DNA from: a virus
Reading direction: 5' to 3' (one strand)
IMG/VR virus record: IMGVR_UViG_3300020578_000359
Coordinates: 1-27,104 of that record
DNA: 27,104 nt
Part shown: piece by piece, positions 1 to 7,225 of the stretch
Layout of the letters: every line of letters begins with the position of its first letter
Numbering within the stretch: position 1 is the first letter of the stretch
Program-made: the position numbers and the translations under genes
Notes under the pieces: model-generated
The model's input: the letters and a program-made list of their open reading frames with translations, nothing else
Told to the model about the DNA's origin: nothing
Database searches by the model: none

Positions 1-82
1 TAGGTGGATTAGGTATGTTTTTCGGCTCACCTTTTTTATTTAACTTAATAAAAGGTGGCCGGCAATGTGTATAATTTTTCAT
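1..82 (-). CDS. Partial CDS, N-terminus of unknown protein leaving the window
   Basis: An open frame starts with ATG at 82 and stays open for 27 codons to the window edge. It begins MKNYTHCRPPFIKLNKKG. AAGGA lies about six bases upstream of the ATG, a spacing typical of this genome. Only the first 27 residues are visible, with one cysteine and many Lys and Pro, so no family can be named. It follows the 128..850 gene after a 45-base gap that carries an 11-bp repeat. The frame also contains an inverted repeat at 24..60, which I treat as coincidental. Confidence 0.45.
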   Translation of the reverse strand, partial: MKNYTHCRPPFIKLNKKGEPKNIPNPP

Positions 83-95
83 TATTTTTCCTTAG

Positions 96-126
96 TAATA
101 TATTAGTGATATATTAGGAATATATT
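96..126. repeat. 11-bp AT-rich tandem repeat upstream of the leftmost gene
   Basis: Two near-identical 11-base units (taatatattag, tgatatattag) and a third partial unit (gaatatatt) lie head to tail just upstream of the start at 82 and its AAGGA site. A period of about one helical turn would suit an operator or promoter element. In such an AT-rich genome it may also be slippage product. No regulator is known. Confidence 0.4.
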
Positions 127-127
127 T

Positions 128-850
128 TTACATTGGTAGCGTTGATTTGCTTAAATTAAAGCGTTGCAAACTCTTTTCTGCTAAGAATGACATACGATCA
201 TAATGCTCATTAAAGAATTCTCTTATGCTAATAGATGGGTTAACTTTTAGTTGTGTCATAAACAATTCTTTTAAAGAAAATTCTTGATTTTGCATATCTT
301 GATAATGCATTTTATATGCAGTATCTTCATAAACAGTATTCATAGCAGTTCCGACCATACTATAATTATGGATTGGAAATCCAAACATATGCTTTCTATT
401 TTCAATAAAACGCACCGTATTGCATTGTAAAATATGATTCATATCTCGCCAATACAAAAATGCTACATAAAACCAAAGCTTTGGCTTTATCTTATCGTGA
501 AGATTTTGCATTAATCCAAACAATGTTTCCATATCTGGATTTATGAATAAATTGGGATTTGAATTTTCTATTGCAGAAATAACTTCGGGAACATCTACTG
601 TGCTACCTTCAATAATTTCGTCATAAAATTTATCATTAATGATGCAACCTATGGCACATTTATAATTATTTTTACTACCACGATACCTACAATCTCCTAG
701 AAATAAATCTTCTGATCGTTCATTTTGAATCACTAAATGCTTAATGATTGCATCAAAAACTTGTTCAAAGTTGTTTACCGGGATATATTGATTTTTAATT
801 TCTTCATTTGATTGATTTGATTGATTTGATATCAATCCGTATATTTCCAC
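128..850 (-). CDS. CAIGC-motif phage protein, long paralogue (240 aa)
   Basis: Function unknown. Residues about 54 to 69 carry the signature CRYRG..CAIGC, followed by a D.FYDE.IEG segment and an LQNLHD motif. This pattern is shared with the products of 5405..5803 and 5791..6195, so the three are paralogues of a small phage family I recognise only as conserved hypothetical. Here the domain is extended by about 115 C-terminal residues that the other two lack. The start is GTG at 850, with GGAG six bases upstream. An overlapping ATG at 852 opens a frame that stops after six codons. The N-terminus contains an SNQSNQSN stretch encoded by a 9-bp repeat. The three spaced cysteines could bind metal, but no partner histidines are conserved, so this is inference. 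Confidence 0.8.
   Translation of the reverse strand: MEIYGLISNQSNQSNEEIKNQYIPVNNFEQVFDAIIKHLVIQNERSEDLFLGDCRYRGSKNNYKCAIGCIINDKFYDEIIEGSTVDVPEVISAIENSNPNLFINPDMETLFGLMQNLHDKIKPKLWFYVAFLYWRDMNHILQCNTVRFIENRKHMFGFPIHNYSMVGTAMNTVYEDTAYKMHYQDMQNQEFSLKELFMTQLKVNPSISIREFFNEHYDRMSFLAEKSLQRFNLSKSTLPM
807..830. repeat. 9-bp in-frame microrepeat (tttgattga)
   Basis: Two exact copies of a 9-base unit and two thirds of a third copy lie inside the start of the 128..850 gene. They encode the Ser-Asn-Gln repeat. Because the unit is three codons, copy number can change without breaking the frame. It lies outside the cysteine motif. Confidence 0.6.
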
Positions 851-892
851 ATTATTCTCCTTTTGTTATTTTTATTAATAATTATTTACTAT

Positions 893-1510
893 TTATACTT
901 TGCAACCAACTCTAATATCGCCAAAATCATGACCTAATATAATTTCTTCGTTCATAATTAAAGTTAGAGCTTTTACTGCTGTTTTATAATCTATAGAATT
1001 AAAACTAATTCCAATAGCATCATTTAGCCAATCGTCACAATCATCTGGATCTATATCTGTATCTTCTGATACTATTTTTAAATCAGGGAATTCTTTAAAG
1101 TGGTGAAATGCTAAATATTTCCAAATAGAATCTTCATCATTGTAATATATTTTTTTACCTTGACCTTCTGATAGTCCTAAAAATTTATTTGCTTCTTCTT
1201 CAAAAGAAACTTTATATTGATAGCCGCCAGTTTCTTTTTTCAACCATTCAGGCGTTTGCCAATCATTTGCTATTGCTACGGCAAATCCTGCAACACAACC
1301 TACTGAATTACAATTAAATATCTCTGTGGTTTGAACAGAAGACAACATATTGGTATTATACCAACTTGCTTCTCTTGTACCGTTTACAATTAACTTAGTG
1401 TAATCATCATTATCTATAGTCAACTGACCAATAAAAGAAGACATATTAAATCTGAATTTGCCATCTTTTTCAATTGCGTCAATTAGTTTTTGGAAGTTAT
1501 CTTTATTCAT
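893..1510 (-). CDS. CNSVGCVAG-family phage protein, copy 1 (205 aa)
   Basis: Conserved hypothetical. It begins MNKDNFQKLIDAIEKDGKF, has the core FNCNSVGCVAGFA with two cysteines four apart, then FLGL.EGQGKKIYYN..DSIWKYL, and ends in SIDYKTAVKALTLIMNEEII. All these blocks recur in 1507..2145 and 2412..3167, so the three form a local paralogue array. Related proteins with a C[NG]TxxCIAG core occur in many phages with no assigned function. The ATG overlaps the TGA of the preceding gene (ATGA), indicating translational coupling. Confidence 0.82.
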   Translation of the reverse strand: MNKDNFQKLIDAIEKDGKFRFNMSSFIGQLTIDNDDYTKLIVNGTREASWYNTNMLSSVQTTEIFNCNSVGCVAGFAVAIANDWQTPEWLKKETGGYQYKVSFEEEANKFLGLSEGQGKKIYYNDEDSIWKYLAFHHFKEFPDLKIVSEDTDIDPDDCDDWLNDAIGISFNSIDYKTAVKALTLIMNEEIILGHDFGDIRVGCKV

Positions 1511-2145
1511 TGCATTTTCCTTTCATTAATTTTAATGTCTGCTCCATATTCACCCAGTATAATTTCTTCATTCATAATCCTGGTCAAAACATCTACTGCT
1601 GTTTTGTAATCTATAGTAGAAAAATCAATTTCTAAATCAGAATCATCCCAATCAAAATTATCAATATCACAATCATCAGAATTAATATAATCAAGATCTG
1701 GATATCTATCTGGTTCGTAGTATCTAAGATATTTCCAAACACAATCATCTGTATTGTAATATAATTTATTTCCTTGTCCTCTGCTTAAACCAAGAAATTG
1801 ATTTGCTTCTTTTTCAAAATCCGGTGCCCAATTTTGATAACCTTGAAATAATTGTTTATCATAAGTTGTTGGCTTAATCCATTCAGGAGTTTTCCAATCA
1901 TTTGCTAATGCTGTAGCAAATCCAGCAATACAGCCTACTGAGTTACAATTAAATAAATCAGTAGTTTCAACCCAATCTAATTGACGAGCAGTAAAATCAC
2001 TTGCTGCATCAGTGCCATTAATAATAGAACTTTCAAAATGTTCTGAATCTAATGACAATTTGCCAATAAAACATTGCATATTAAATTTTGCTTTACCATC
2101 AAAATTGATGGCATCAATTACTTTCCGAAAGTTATCTTTATTCAC
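1507..2145 (-). CDS. CNSVGCIAG-family phage protein, copy 2 (212 aa)
   Basis: Middle member of the three-gene paralogue array. It carries FNCNSVGCIAGFATALANDW, FLGLSRGQGNKLYYN, VWKYLRYYEPDRYPDL and a terminal STIDYKTAVDVLTRIMNEEI. I chose the GTG at 2145 rather than the in-frame ATG at 2166. The GTG gives a start of NKDNF matching both paralogues, has AAGGAG six bases upstream, and leaves only an eight-base overlap with the gene at 2138..2410. The segment before the last block is rich in Asp, as in copy 1. Function unknown. Confidence 0.82.
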   Translation of the reverse strand: MNKDNFRKVIDAINFDGKAKFNMQCFIGKLSLDSEHFESSIINGTDAASDFTARQLDWVETTDLFNCNSVGCIAGFATALANDWKTPEWIKPTTYDKQLFQGYQNWAPDFEKEANQFLGLSRGQGNKLYYNTDDCVWKYLRYYEPDRYPDLDYINSDDCDIDNFDWDDSDLEIDFSTIDYKTAVDVLTRIMNEEIILGEYGADIKINERKMQ

Positions 2146-2410
2146 TGTATTCTCCTTGTTTTTCATTGTTTTGTGTATAATTACTTAATTTAATTTCTAA
2201 GTCGCAACACCAGTCTGCAATCTTAAAAACTACTTCAGCAAAATCTTCATTAAATGGATATGAGCCACCAAATGTTAAATCGTGCAGTATATTTCCAGTT
2301 CCTTCCCAAGTGTTAGCCAATTCCATTGCTGCACCTTTAAATTTTTTGAGATCTCGTAAAAACAAACCTCTTTCTTTTATAAATCGTTTAAACTGTTCTT
2401 CTTGATCCAT
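2138..2410 (-). CDS. Hypothetical protein (90 aa)
   Basis: Small acidic protein whose central part, GTGNILHDLTFGGSYPFNEDF.., followed by a helix ending in ADWCCDLE, resembles short phage proteins of unknown function that share an 'L..SYPF..[SD]F.E' core. This is a memory-level resemblance only. AAGGAAG precedes the ATG by a normal distance. The gene is inserted between copies 2 and 3 of the CIAG-type array, overlapping copy 2 by eight bases and following copy 3 after one base, so all four are probably cotranslated. Confidence 0.72.
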   Translation of the reverse strand: MDQEEQFKRFIKERGLFLRDLKKFKGAAMELANTWEGTGNILHDLTFGGSYPFNEDFAEVVFKIADWCCDLEIKLSNYTQNNEKQGEYSE

Positions 2411-2411
2411 T

Positions 2412-3167
2412 TTATTCTTCCTTTGTTTTTGGTGGATTTACTTTTATTTCTCCATAATGAGAACCGATTACAATTTCTTCATTTAATATTCTAGTTAAAA
2501 CATCTGCTGCGGTTATATAATTAATGCTTCCAAAATGAATATCCAATTCACAATCAGTCCAGGAGCAACTTCTATACCTTTCCAAATTTTCTTCCCTAAG
2601 AATTTCTTTATCTACATCGCCCCAACCACACTCATCTTCATAATCTTTTTCCCATTGCCATTGCAAAGATGGATATCTTTCAGATTCGTAATACCTTAAA
2701 AATTTCCAAATACTATCCCCTCTGTTATAATATAATTTTTCTCCTTGTTCCGGCGTTAATCCAAGAAATTTATTAGCTTCATTTTCAATACGAGTTGAAA
2801 ATGATCTAAGTTCAGACGAATGTTGATTTCTATGAAAAAATACAGAATTAGGATTTAGCCAACTAGGAGTTTTCCAATCATTTGATAATGCCATAGCATA
2901 TCCAGCAATACAAGCTACAGTATTGCAACTAAAAATATTTGTAGTTGTTATACTGCTACTTGTTTCTGGTTCATATTCACTAGCAAGAAATTTATTATTA
3001 AACTGACCTTGTTTTTCTAAATCAGATAAAGTTTGAAACTCAAAATCGTATGAAAAATTATCAATATCATCTTGAGAAAGATCAGAAATATATGCATGCA
3101 TATTAAATCTAAACTTCCCTGTAGTTTCAATTTCACTAATTAATGTTTTAAAATTTTCTTTATTCAT
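2412..3167 (-). CDS. CNTVACIAG-family phage protein, copy 3 (251 aa)
   Basis: Longest member of the array. It has the shared start MNKENFKTLISEIETTGKF, the core FSCNTVACIAGYA, the FLGL.PEQGEKLYYN..DSIWKFLRYYES block and the terminal SINYITAADVLTRILNEEI. It differs by two insertions: about 30 residues before the cysteine core and about 25 residues (EDECGWGDVDKEILREE region) before the last block. The order of conserved blocks implies a single domain with variable loops. The ATG has AGGAG upstream. Function unknown. Confidence 0.82.
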   Translation of the reverse strand: MNKENFKTLISEIETTGKFRFNMHAYISDLSQDDIDNFSYDFEFQTLSDLEKQGQFNNKFLASEYEPETSSSITTTNIFSCNTVACIAGYAMALSNDWKTPSWLNPNSVFFHRNQHSSELRSFSTRIENEANKFLGLTPEQGEKLYYNRGDSIWKFLRYYESERYPSLQWQWEKDYEDECGWGDVDKEILREENLERYRSCSWTDCELDIHFGSINYITAADVLTRILNEEIVIGSHYGEIKVNPPKTKEE

Positions 3168-3177
3168 TGCTGTCTCC

Positions 3178-3357
3178 TTAGACTAATTTTTTTATAAATA
3201 GGATAATATCTTTAATTGTTTTTGTATTAAGTATTACTTCATTATGGTTTTGAGCAATTCGCCACGGAAACATAACACCCACAAAATCTTGTAATTCTAT
3301 AATATAATCAATCAATTCTTCTTCTAATTGTTTTGGGGTTCGGCTATCCGTATCCAT
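3178..3357 (-). CDS. Small hypothetical protein (59 aa)
   Basis: A 59-codon frame starting MDTDSRTPKQLEEELIDYI and ending in IKDIILFIKKLV. AAAGGAG lies about six bases before the ATG. The ATG shares its A with the TAA of the upstream 49-aa gene (TAATG), and the TAA stop lies next to the AGGAG of the following gene. Gap-free packing and the good ribosome binding site support it. It looks like a small mostly helical soluble protein. No family recognised. Confidence 0.7.
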   Translation of the reverse strand: MDTDSRTPKQLEEELIDYIIELQDFVGVMFPWRIAQNHNEVILNTKTIKDIILFIKKLV

Positions 3358-3506
3358 TACTGCTCCTTTTGTGTAATATCTATTTCTTTTTCAATTATTG
3401 GCATTAAATTTTCATTTGAATTATGAAACAAACAAGGCTCTGATTGCTCCATAAACTTAATTAAATTACTAATTTGAATGTTTGTATTTATGGTTTTTGA
3501 TTGCAT
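3357..3506 (-). CDS. Small hypothetical protein (49 aa)
   Basis: A 49-codon frame starting MQSKTINTNIQISNLIKFM and ending EIDITQKEQ. Both ends use TAATG: its ATG overlaps the TAA of the upstream 76-aa gene, and its TAA overlaps the ATG of the downstream 59-aa gene. It therefore exactly fills the space between them. It has no separate strong ribosome binding site, as expected for coupled translation. No family recognised. Confidence 0.62.
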   Translation of the reverse strand: MQSKTINTNIQISNLIKFMEQSEPCLFHNSNENLMPIIEKEIDITQKEQ

Positions 3507-3736
3507 TACGCGGCATCAGTTCCGGGCAAAAAGAAAATGCTAACATTATTCTTAACATCTTTTCCAAATAAAGCACCAGGTCCATTTCCCTCTTCATCTT
3601 GAGATGGATAGATAATATTTCCATCATCTAAAAGCAAACCTATACAAGTATATGGAGTATCTTCCCACCCTTCTGCTTCTACAATATCTCTGCTCAAATT
3701 AATGATATCAACTATCTTTCTACCTATAATATTCAT
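3506..3736 (-). CDS. Conserved phage protein with YPSQDEEGNGPGALFG core (76 aa)
   Basis: Starts MNIIGRKIVDIINLS and carries the block GNIIYPSQDEEGNGPGALFG. I recognise this acidic and glycine-rich block from small phage and bacterial proteins of unknown function. The layout (short beta hairpin, LLLDDGNIIYPS strand, DEEGNGPG loop, final strand) suggests a compact beta-rich domain. It is linked by TAATG to genes on both sides. Confidence 0.75.
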   Translation of the reverse strand: MNIIGRKIVDIINLSRDIVEAEGWEDTPYTCIGLLLDDGNIIYPSQDEEGNGPGALFGKDVKNNVSIFFLPGTDAA

Positions 3737-4155
3737 TATTTTATATCTCCTTGTTTTATTTTATTTTTTAGATTATTTACTAACACTTCTAATTGCTCTG
3801 TGGTTGAAATACTAGACAATAGACCAACTAAATATTCTGTTGAATTATCGCCCCATATATATTTGCTAGAATCAACAATTTCTTGTTCTAATTGAGTTCT
3901 TTCATTACTTGATTTTCTTTTATTAACAATAGATTGAAATATTCTGTCGGCTACTTGCTCATTACAATGACCAAAGCCTTCTTGATAATTAAATTCATCT
4001 ACTGCATCTTCCCACTCTTCATCAGTTAAAGGACTTAATTTAGTATCTATAAACAGATTATTAAAATAATGTTTATCCCACCAACTAATGCAAATATCTT
4101 CTTCGGGATCATACAAATTACTTAACATATCTATTGCTACTTTTATTTTTGTCAT
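3736..4155 (-). CDS. Hypothetical protein (139 aa)
   Basis: Starts MTKIKVAIDMLSNLYDPEED, then CISWWDKHYFN and an acidic helical segment TDEEWEDAVDEFNYQEGFGH. The C-terminal 60 residues are mostly helical (IVDSSKYIWG, TTEQLEVLVNNLKNKI). Similar 'YDPEE.I.I.WW.K' starts occur in uncharacterised phage proteins. It overlaps its upstream neighbour by ATGA and its downstream neighbour by TAATG. Function unknown. Confidence 0.75.
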   Translation of the reverse strand: MTKIKVAIDMLSNLYDPEEDICISWWDKHYFNNLFIDTKLSPLTDEEWEDAVDEFNYQEGFGHCNEQVADRIFQSIVNKRKSSNERTQLEQEIVDSSKYIWGDNSTEYLVGLLSSISTTEQLEVLVNNLKNKIKQGDIK

Positions 4156-4358
4156 TTATTTCCTTTCAATTGCTCTTGATAATATTGATGAATAAAAGCC
4201 CAATGTTCATCTAATTCTTCCCAGCTGGCTTCAGATGTATCTATACCATTAGATATTAATGGTTCATAATCTAAAAGTAATTCTGCATATTCATCGCTAC
4301 ATTTAAGACCGTGCTTTACCATTTCTCTCCAGAAAGGTGGATATTTAAATTTTGCCAT
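4152..4358 (-). CDS. Small hypothetical protein (68 aa)
   Basis: Acidic aromatic-rich protein (PPFWREMV, EYAELLLDYEPL, SWEELDEHWAFIHQYY). AAGG lies about seven bases upstream of the ATG, and the TGA overlaps the next ATG. No family recognised. The helical acidic character would fit a protein-protein inhibitor or DNA mimic, but nothing specific shows it. Confidence 0.68.
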   Translation of the reverse strand: MAKFKYPPFWREMVKHGLKCSDEYAELLLDYEPLISNGIDTSEASWEELDEHWAFIHQYYQEQLKGNK

Positions 4359-4367
4359 ACAATAACC

Positions 4368-4712
4368 TTAAGCACTTTCTGGTTCAGTAAAGACATTTTC
4401 TTTTTGTAAAAGATCCAAAACTTTTTTCCAATCTTTTGGATTTTTATTTACTAACTCTTTAATATCTTTTTCTATCTTTTCTACAAGACCAATCTCTACA
4501 AGTAATTTAATGTGATCTATAAAATCTTGCTTATTGGTTTGAAAATGCCTAGTTGTGCCAGCAACTGGATTTTTTACATAAACATAATTACCGTCTTCGC
4601 AAGGTATAAATAAACTATACGGACTATTTAATGCTGCTTGAATTGTTAATTGTAATTCTGTTTTTGCATCTTTCTTTTCTACGAATTTTTTTGGTGATTT
4701 TTTACTTGCCAT
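4368..4712 (-). CDS. Hypothetical protein (114 aa)
   Basis: Lys-rich N-terminus (MASKKSPKKFVEKKDAKTE), then a compact mixed segment including PCEDGNYVYVKNPVAGTTRHF, followed by two charged helices. The basic tail could contact nucleic acid, which is inference from composition only. The ATG overlaps the TAA of the upstream 71-aa gene (TAATG). Confidence 0.7.
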   Translation of the reverse strand: MASKKSPKKFVEKKDAKTELQLTIQAALNSPYSLFIPCEDGNYVYVKNPVAGTTRHFQTNKQDFIDHIKLLVEIGLVEKIEKDIKELVNKNPKDWKKVLDLLQKENVFTEPESA

Positions 4713-4927
4713 TATGAAAAATAATCCTCATCTTCTTTATTAAGTTCAATATCTATAATTGCTGATTTTATATAATCTCTTTGTAACTCCGTTATTTCCG
4801 GAATAAATTCGATTAATTTTTCAATTGCTTCTGTTTCTAAAAGCGCGTCATCATCTTCTTCTGTTTCCCAAGCATTTATAAATACTGTATGATAATCAAA
4901 AGAAATATGTGCTGAAACCAAACTCAT
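4712..4927 (-). CDS. Small acidic hypothetical protein (71 aa)
   Basis: Starts MSLVSAHISFDYHTVFINAW and is followed by a very acidic stretch (TEEDDDALLETEAIEKLIEF) and a final helix ending EDEDYFS. AAAGGAG precedes the ATG. The TAA of the upstream micropeptide lies just in front of that ribosome binding site. No family recognised. Confidence 0.7.
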   Translation of the reverse strand: MSLVSAHISFDYHTVFINAWETEEDDDALLETEAIEKLIEFIPEITELQRDYIKSAIIDIELNKEDEDYFS

Positions 4928-4938
4928 CGTTTTCTCCT

Positions 4939-5007
4939 TTAATTATTAGCTAAAAAATACAATAACGATATAGTGAATAATGTAACTAATGTAACTCTAA
5001 ACGCCAT
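4939..5007 (-). CDS. 22-residue hydrophobic micropeptide, single membrane segment
   Basis: A 22-codon frame, MAFRVTLVTLFTISLLYFLA plus NN, fills the gap between the 128-aa and 71-aa genes. The ribosome binding site AGGAGG lies seven bases from the ATG, one of the best in the window. A nearer ATG at 5012 opens only eight codons and is too close to the site. Residues about 6 to 20 form one membrane-spanning stretch. Phages encode many such micro membrane proteins with roles in lysis or host takeover. Which applies here is unknown. Confidence 0.6.
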   Translation of the reverse strand: MAFRVTLVTLFTISLLYFLANN

Positions 5008-5021
5008 ATCATAACCTCCTT

Positions 5022-5408
5022 TTATGCGTTTTCTCCAAGCCATTCCATTGCTTCTACAATGATATGATAAATATCACCGTTTAACATTCCTACATCTAAA
5101 TGTTCAATTTCTCCATTTTCTTCTAAATAAGCGTCAAACCATGGATTATTCATCCATTGATCTTGATCAATTTTTTTAACATCTAAGTCTGTATAAATAC
5201 CAGCGTCATCTAATTGCGAATTATTTCTTACTCTTACTCCATTATGAGTAAAGTCCATTTCGCCATCGCAATAAATATGAATTGCTTTGTCTTTAAAAGA
5301 TATTTTTGCTACGTGATTATGTGTTGAACCATCAGCATAAAAAATATCTGTTCTTTGAAGTCCCGGTAATTCATAAGTAAATTCAATTTTATATTCTAAT
5401 GGATTCAC
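5022..5408 (-). CDS. Hypothetical phage protein (128 aa)
   Basis: The start is GTG at 5408, overlapping the TGA of the upstream gene (GTGA), with AAGG and GGAG upstream. The N-terminal half looks beta-rich (YKIEFTYELPGL, HVAKISFKDKAIHIYCDGEM) and is followed by NGVRVRNNSQLDDAGIYTD, DQWMNNPWFDAYLE and a closing helix. The 'NNPWFD.YL' motif is one I associate with uncharacterised phage proteins. No function assigned. Confidence 0.75.
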   Translation of the reverse strand: MNPLEYKIEFTYELPGLQRTDIFYADGSTHNHVAKISFKDKAIHIYCDGEMDFTHNGVRVRNNSQLDDAGIYTDLDVKKIDQDQWMNNPWFDAYLEENGEIEHLDVGMLNGDIYHIIVEAMEWLGENA

Positions 5409-5803
5409 ATCTCCGCCTTTACTGTTTGTTTTTCTACAATATATTCTTGATATACTATCTCTAATTGTTTTTCCCAGCTTTCTATTTCAAACCTATCGTG
5501 AATTTCTTGTAAAGCAGATAACAACTCCCAATTTGGTTTCCAATTTGGAAGAGATAGGCTTACAATTTTTTGTACAAATAAATCTATAATGCCTTTTTCT
5601 TCTACATCTTCAGTATAAAATTCATCACCAATTAAGCAACCTATTGCGCATTTAAGATTATCTCTACCCCTGTAAAGACATTTAACATCATCATCAAAAC
5701 CACCAACATAATACACCATAGATTTTTTACCTTGATTAATAAGATGTTGTTTAACAAAATTAAAAACACTCTCATCACTATTTAGTTTTTCTAATTCTTG
5801 CAT
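5405..5803 (-). CDS. CAIGC-motif phage protein, paralogue 2 (132 aa)
   Basis: Carries QHLINQGKKS, then CLYRGRDNLKCAIGCLIGDE, FYTEDVEEKG, PNWKPNWELL and LQEIHD. It is nearly superimposable on the next gene and clearly related to the longer 128..850 product. I chose the ATG at 5803 (MQELEKLNSDESVF) because it aligns with paralogue 3. A longer reading would need a TTG with no aligned counterpart. It overlaps the preceding gene by 13 bases. Function unknown. Conserved spacing C-x9-C-x3-C may indicate a small metal or disulfide site (inference). Confidence 0.8.
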   Translation of the reverse strand: MQELEKLNSDESVFNFVKQHLINQGKKSMVYYVGGFDDDVKCLYRGRDNLKCAIGCLIGDEFYTEDVEEKGIIDLFVQKIVSLSLPNWKPNWELLSALQEIHDRFEIESWEKQLEIVYQEYIVEKQTVKAEM

Positions 5804-6195
5804 AATACCCACACTTCCTTCCAATTTTCTTCTAATTTTTCTAATTTATTTTCCCATTCTTCTGGATCATATTCATCGTGAAGTTCTTGTAAATCTTGCA
5901 ACATATCCCAATTTGGTTTCCAATTCGGAAGAGAATGTTTTACAATATTTCTTACAACAACATTACTAATATCTTTTTCTTCCATATCTATAGTATAAAA
6001 AATATCATCAACTAGGCAACCTATTGCACATTTAAGATTTTCTGGACCTCTATAACGACATTGATTACCACTTTGTAACTCTTCTATCATTTCACTTTCA
6101 AATTCAACAACAGATTTTTGACCTTGATGAATAAGGTGTTGTTTAACAAACTCAAATACACCTTCATCACTATTTAACATTTCTAATACTTTCAT
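5791..6195 (-). CDS. CAIGC-motif phage protein, paralogue 3 (134 aa)
   Basis: Starts MKVLEMLNSDEGVFEFVKQH and has CRYRGPENLKCAIGCLVDD, FYTIDMEEKD, SLPNWKPNWDML and LQELHDEYDPEEWE. Tandem duplication with 5405..5803 is obvious from matching blocks in the same order, including the long shared PNWKPNW segment. The ATG overlaps the TAA of the upstream gene (TAATG). Function unknown. Confidence 0.8.
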   Translation of the reverse strand: MKVLEMLNSDEGVFEFVKQHLIHQGQKSVVEFESEMIEELQSGNQCRYRGPENLKCAIGCLVDDIFYTIDMEEKDISNVVVRNIVKHSLPNWKPNWDMLQDLQELHDEYDPEEWENKLEKLEENWKEVWVLCKN

Positions 6196-6422
6196 TATAT
6201 ATACCTCTGTTTGTATTTTTTTAGTCCGTTGTTATCTAAATATTCTTGTCTTTCTTTTTGTGCTGCTTTTACATCATAACCTTTGCTTTCAAGCAAGCAC
6301 CATATTTCTTCATTACATTCACCATCTGTATATAATTCACCCGGATGAGTTAATGCATTTATTATTCTTTCTATTATATATTCATAGCTTACTAGCTTTT
6401 TTATATCACTTTTATCTCTCAT
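6195..6422 (-). CDS. Small hypothetical protein (75 aa)
   Basis: Charged helical protein (MRDKSDIKKLVSYEYIIERI) with two cysteines in TDGECNEEIWCLLESKGYD and a Lys-rich C-terminus. Coupled by ATGA to the gene before it and by TAATG to the one after it. No family recognised. Confidence 0.7.
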   Translation of the reverse strand: MRDKSDIKKLVSYEYIIERIINALTHPGELYTDGECNEEIWCLLESKGYDVKAAQKERQEYLDNNGLKKYKQRYI

Positions 6423-6865
6423 TGAAATACTTTTTCTTGAAACTCTGTTTCTAGTTTTCTAAGTTTTGATGTTAATGTTTTAGATGTGTATTTAATATCT
6501 TTGTTATACTTAATTACATTTTGAACCCATTCTGAACGAGAACGATTATTTGCGTTAGTCTGCAAACCCAAATATTGAGTTAACATTTTTGGTTCAATTG
6601 TAATTTTTACTACTTCATCGCCTGTCCATTTTTGCCATAAACTATATTGATAAATTTCTTCACTTGCGATTAATCTTGCATACCATTCAGAAACATTTTT
6701 GTATGTTATTTCACTTAACCCAATTGTCATACTGGCAAATATTAATGACTTAAGATCCGGTTTAACATCTGTATATTTACCATTACCGTCATTATATTCA
6801 TGATACGCTAAATCAAAATTATCTTTAAATTGCGCTATATTGCTTAAATTATAAGTTAATGCCAT
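6419..6865 (-). CDS. Hypothetical protein (148 aa)
   Basis: Starts MALTYNLSNIAQFKDNFDLA and contains TVGL-like helices (FASMTIGLSEITYKNVSEWY), WQKWTGDEVVKITIEP and a basic C-terminal helix (SKTLTSKLRKLETEFQEK). The ATG has AGGAG upstream. No recognised domain. The leading position before several coupled small genes suggests it is cotranslated with them. Confidence 0.75.
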   Translation of the reverse strand: MALTYNLSNIAQFKDNFDLAYHEYNDGNGKYTDVKPDLKSLIFASMTIGLSEITYKNVSEWYARLIASEEIYQYSLWQKWTGDEVVKITIEPKMLTQYLGLQTNANNRSRSEWVQNVIKYNKDIKYTSKTLTSKLRKLETEFQEKVFQ

Positions 6866-6883
6866 TGCTGTTCTCCTTTATAT

Positions 6884-7225
6884 TTAATCTGTTTCGTGAG
6901 CATTATTTGACGGCTGTAATGAAGCAACAATAAATGGTACTTTTACACCGTCTTTTGTTATAATATATTTGTTATCTTGTTTTGTAATAAATTTATTTTT
7001 AATCATACTTTCTAATATGGCCTGTAAATTATCTTTTCTTTGAAATTTATGAGGAAAAAATTCTACAATTTCTTCAATTGAAACTGCTGGATTTTTCATT
7101 TTAAATCTCATAGTCAAATATTTTAAAAGCAAAATTTGCTTGCTGTCTCTAGATAATTTTGATTTTTTTATTCTATTAACAATGAATAAATCATCATTTT
7201 CCATAGACAATTTTTGCTGCAACAT
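6884..7225 (-). CDS. Possible winged-helix protein (113 aa)
   Basis: The middle reads SRDSKQILLLKYLTMRFKM, SIEEIVEFFPHKFQRKDNLQ and AILESMIKNKFITKQDNKYI. The helix, helix-turn-helix and beta-wing order is typical of winged-helix DNA-binding folds, with ITKDG as the likely wing end. This is a pattern-based guess. The start is uncertain: ATG at 7225 has GGTGGG six bases upstream but overlaps the previous gene by 32 bases, while ATG at 7204 overlaps by 11 and has no ribosome binding site. Confidence 0.65.
   Translation of the reverse strand: MLQQKLSMENDDLFIVNRIKKSKLSRDSKQILLLKYLTMRFKMKNPAVSIEEIVEFFPHKFQRKDNLQAILESMIKNKFITKQDNKYIITKDGVKVPFIVASLQPSNNAHETD

Noticed and set aside
24-60. Inverted repeat (GGC, CACCTTTT, loop, AAAAGGTG, GCC) as a terminator
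   Set aside because: No T tract follows on either strand, and the sequence lies inside an open frame with a good ribosome binding site that leaves the window.
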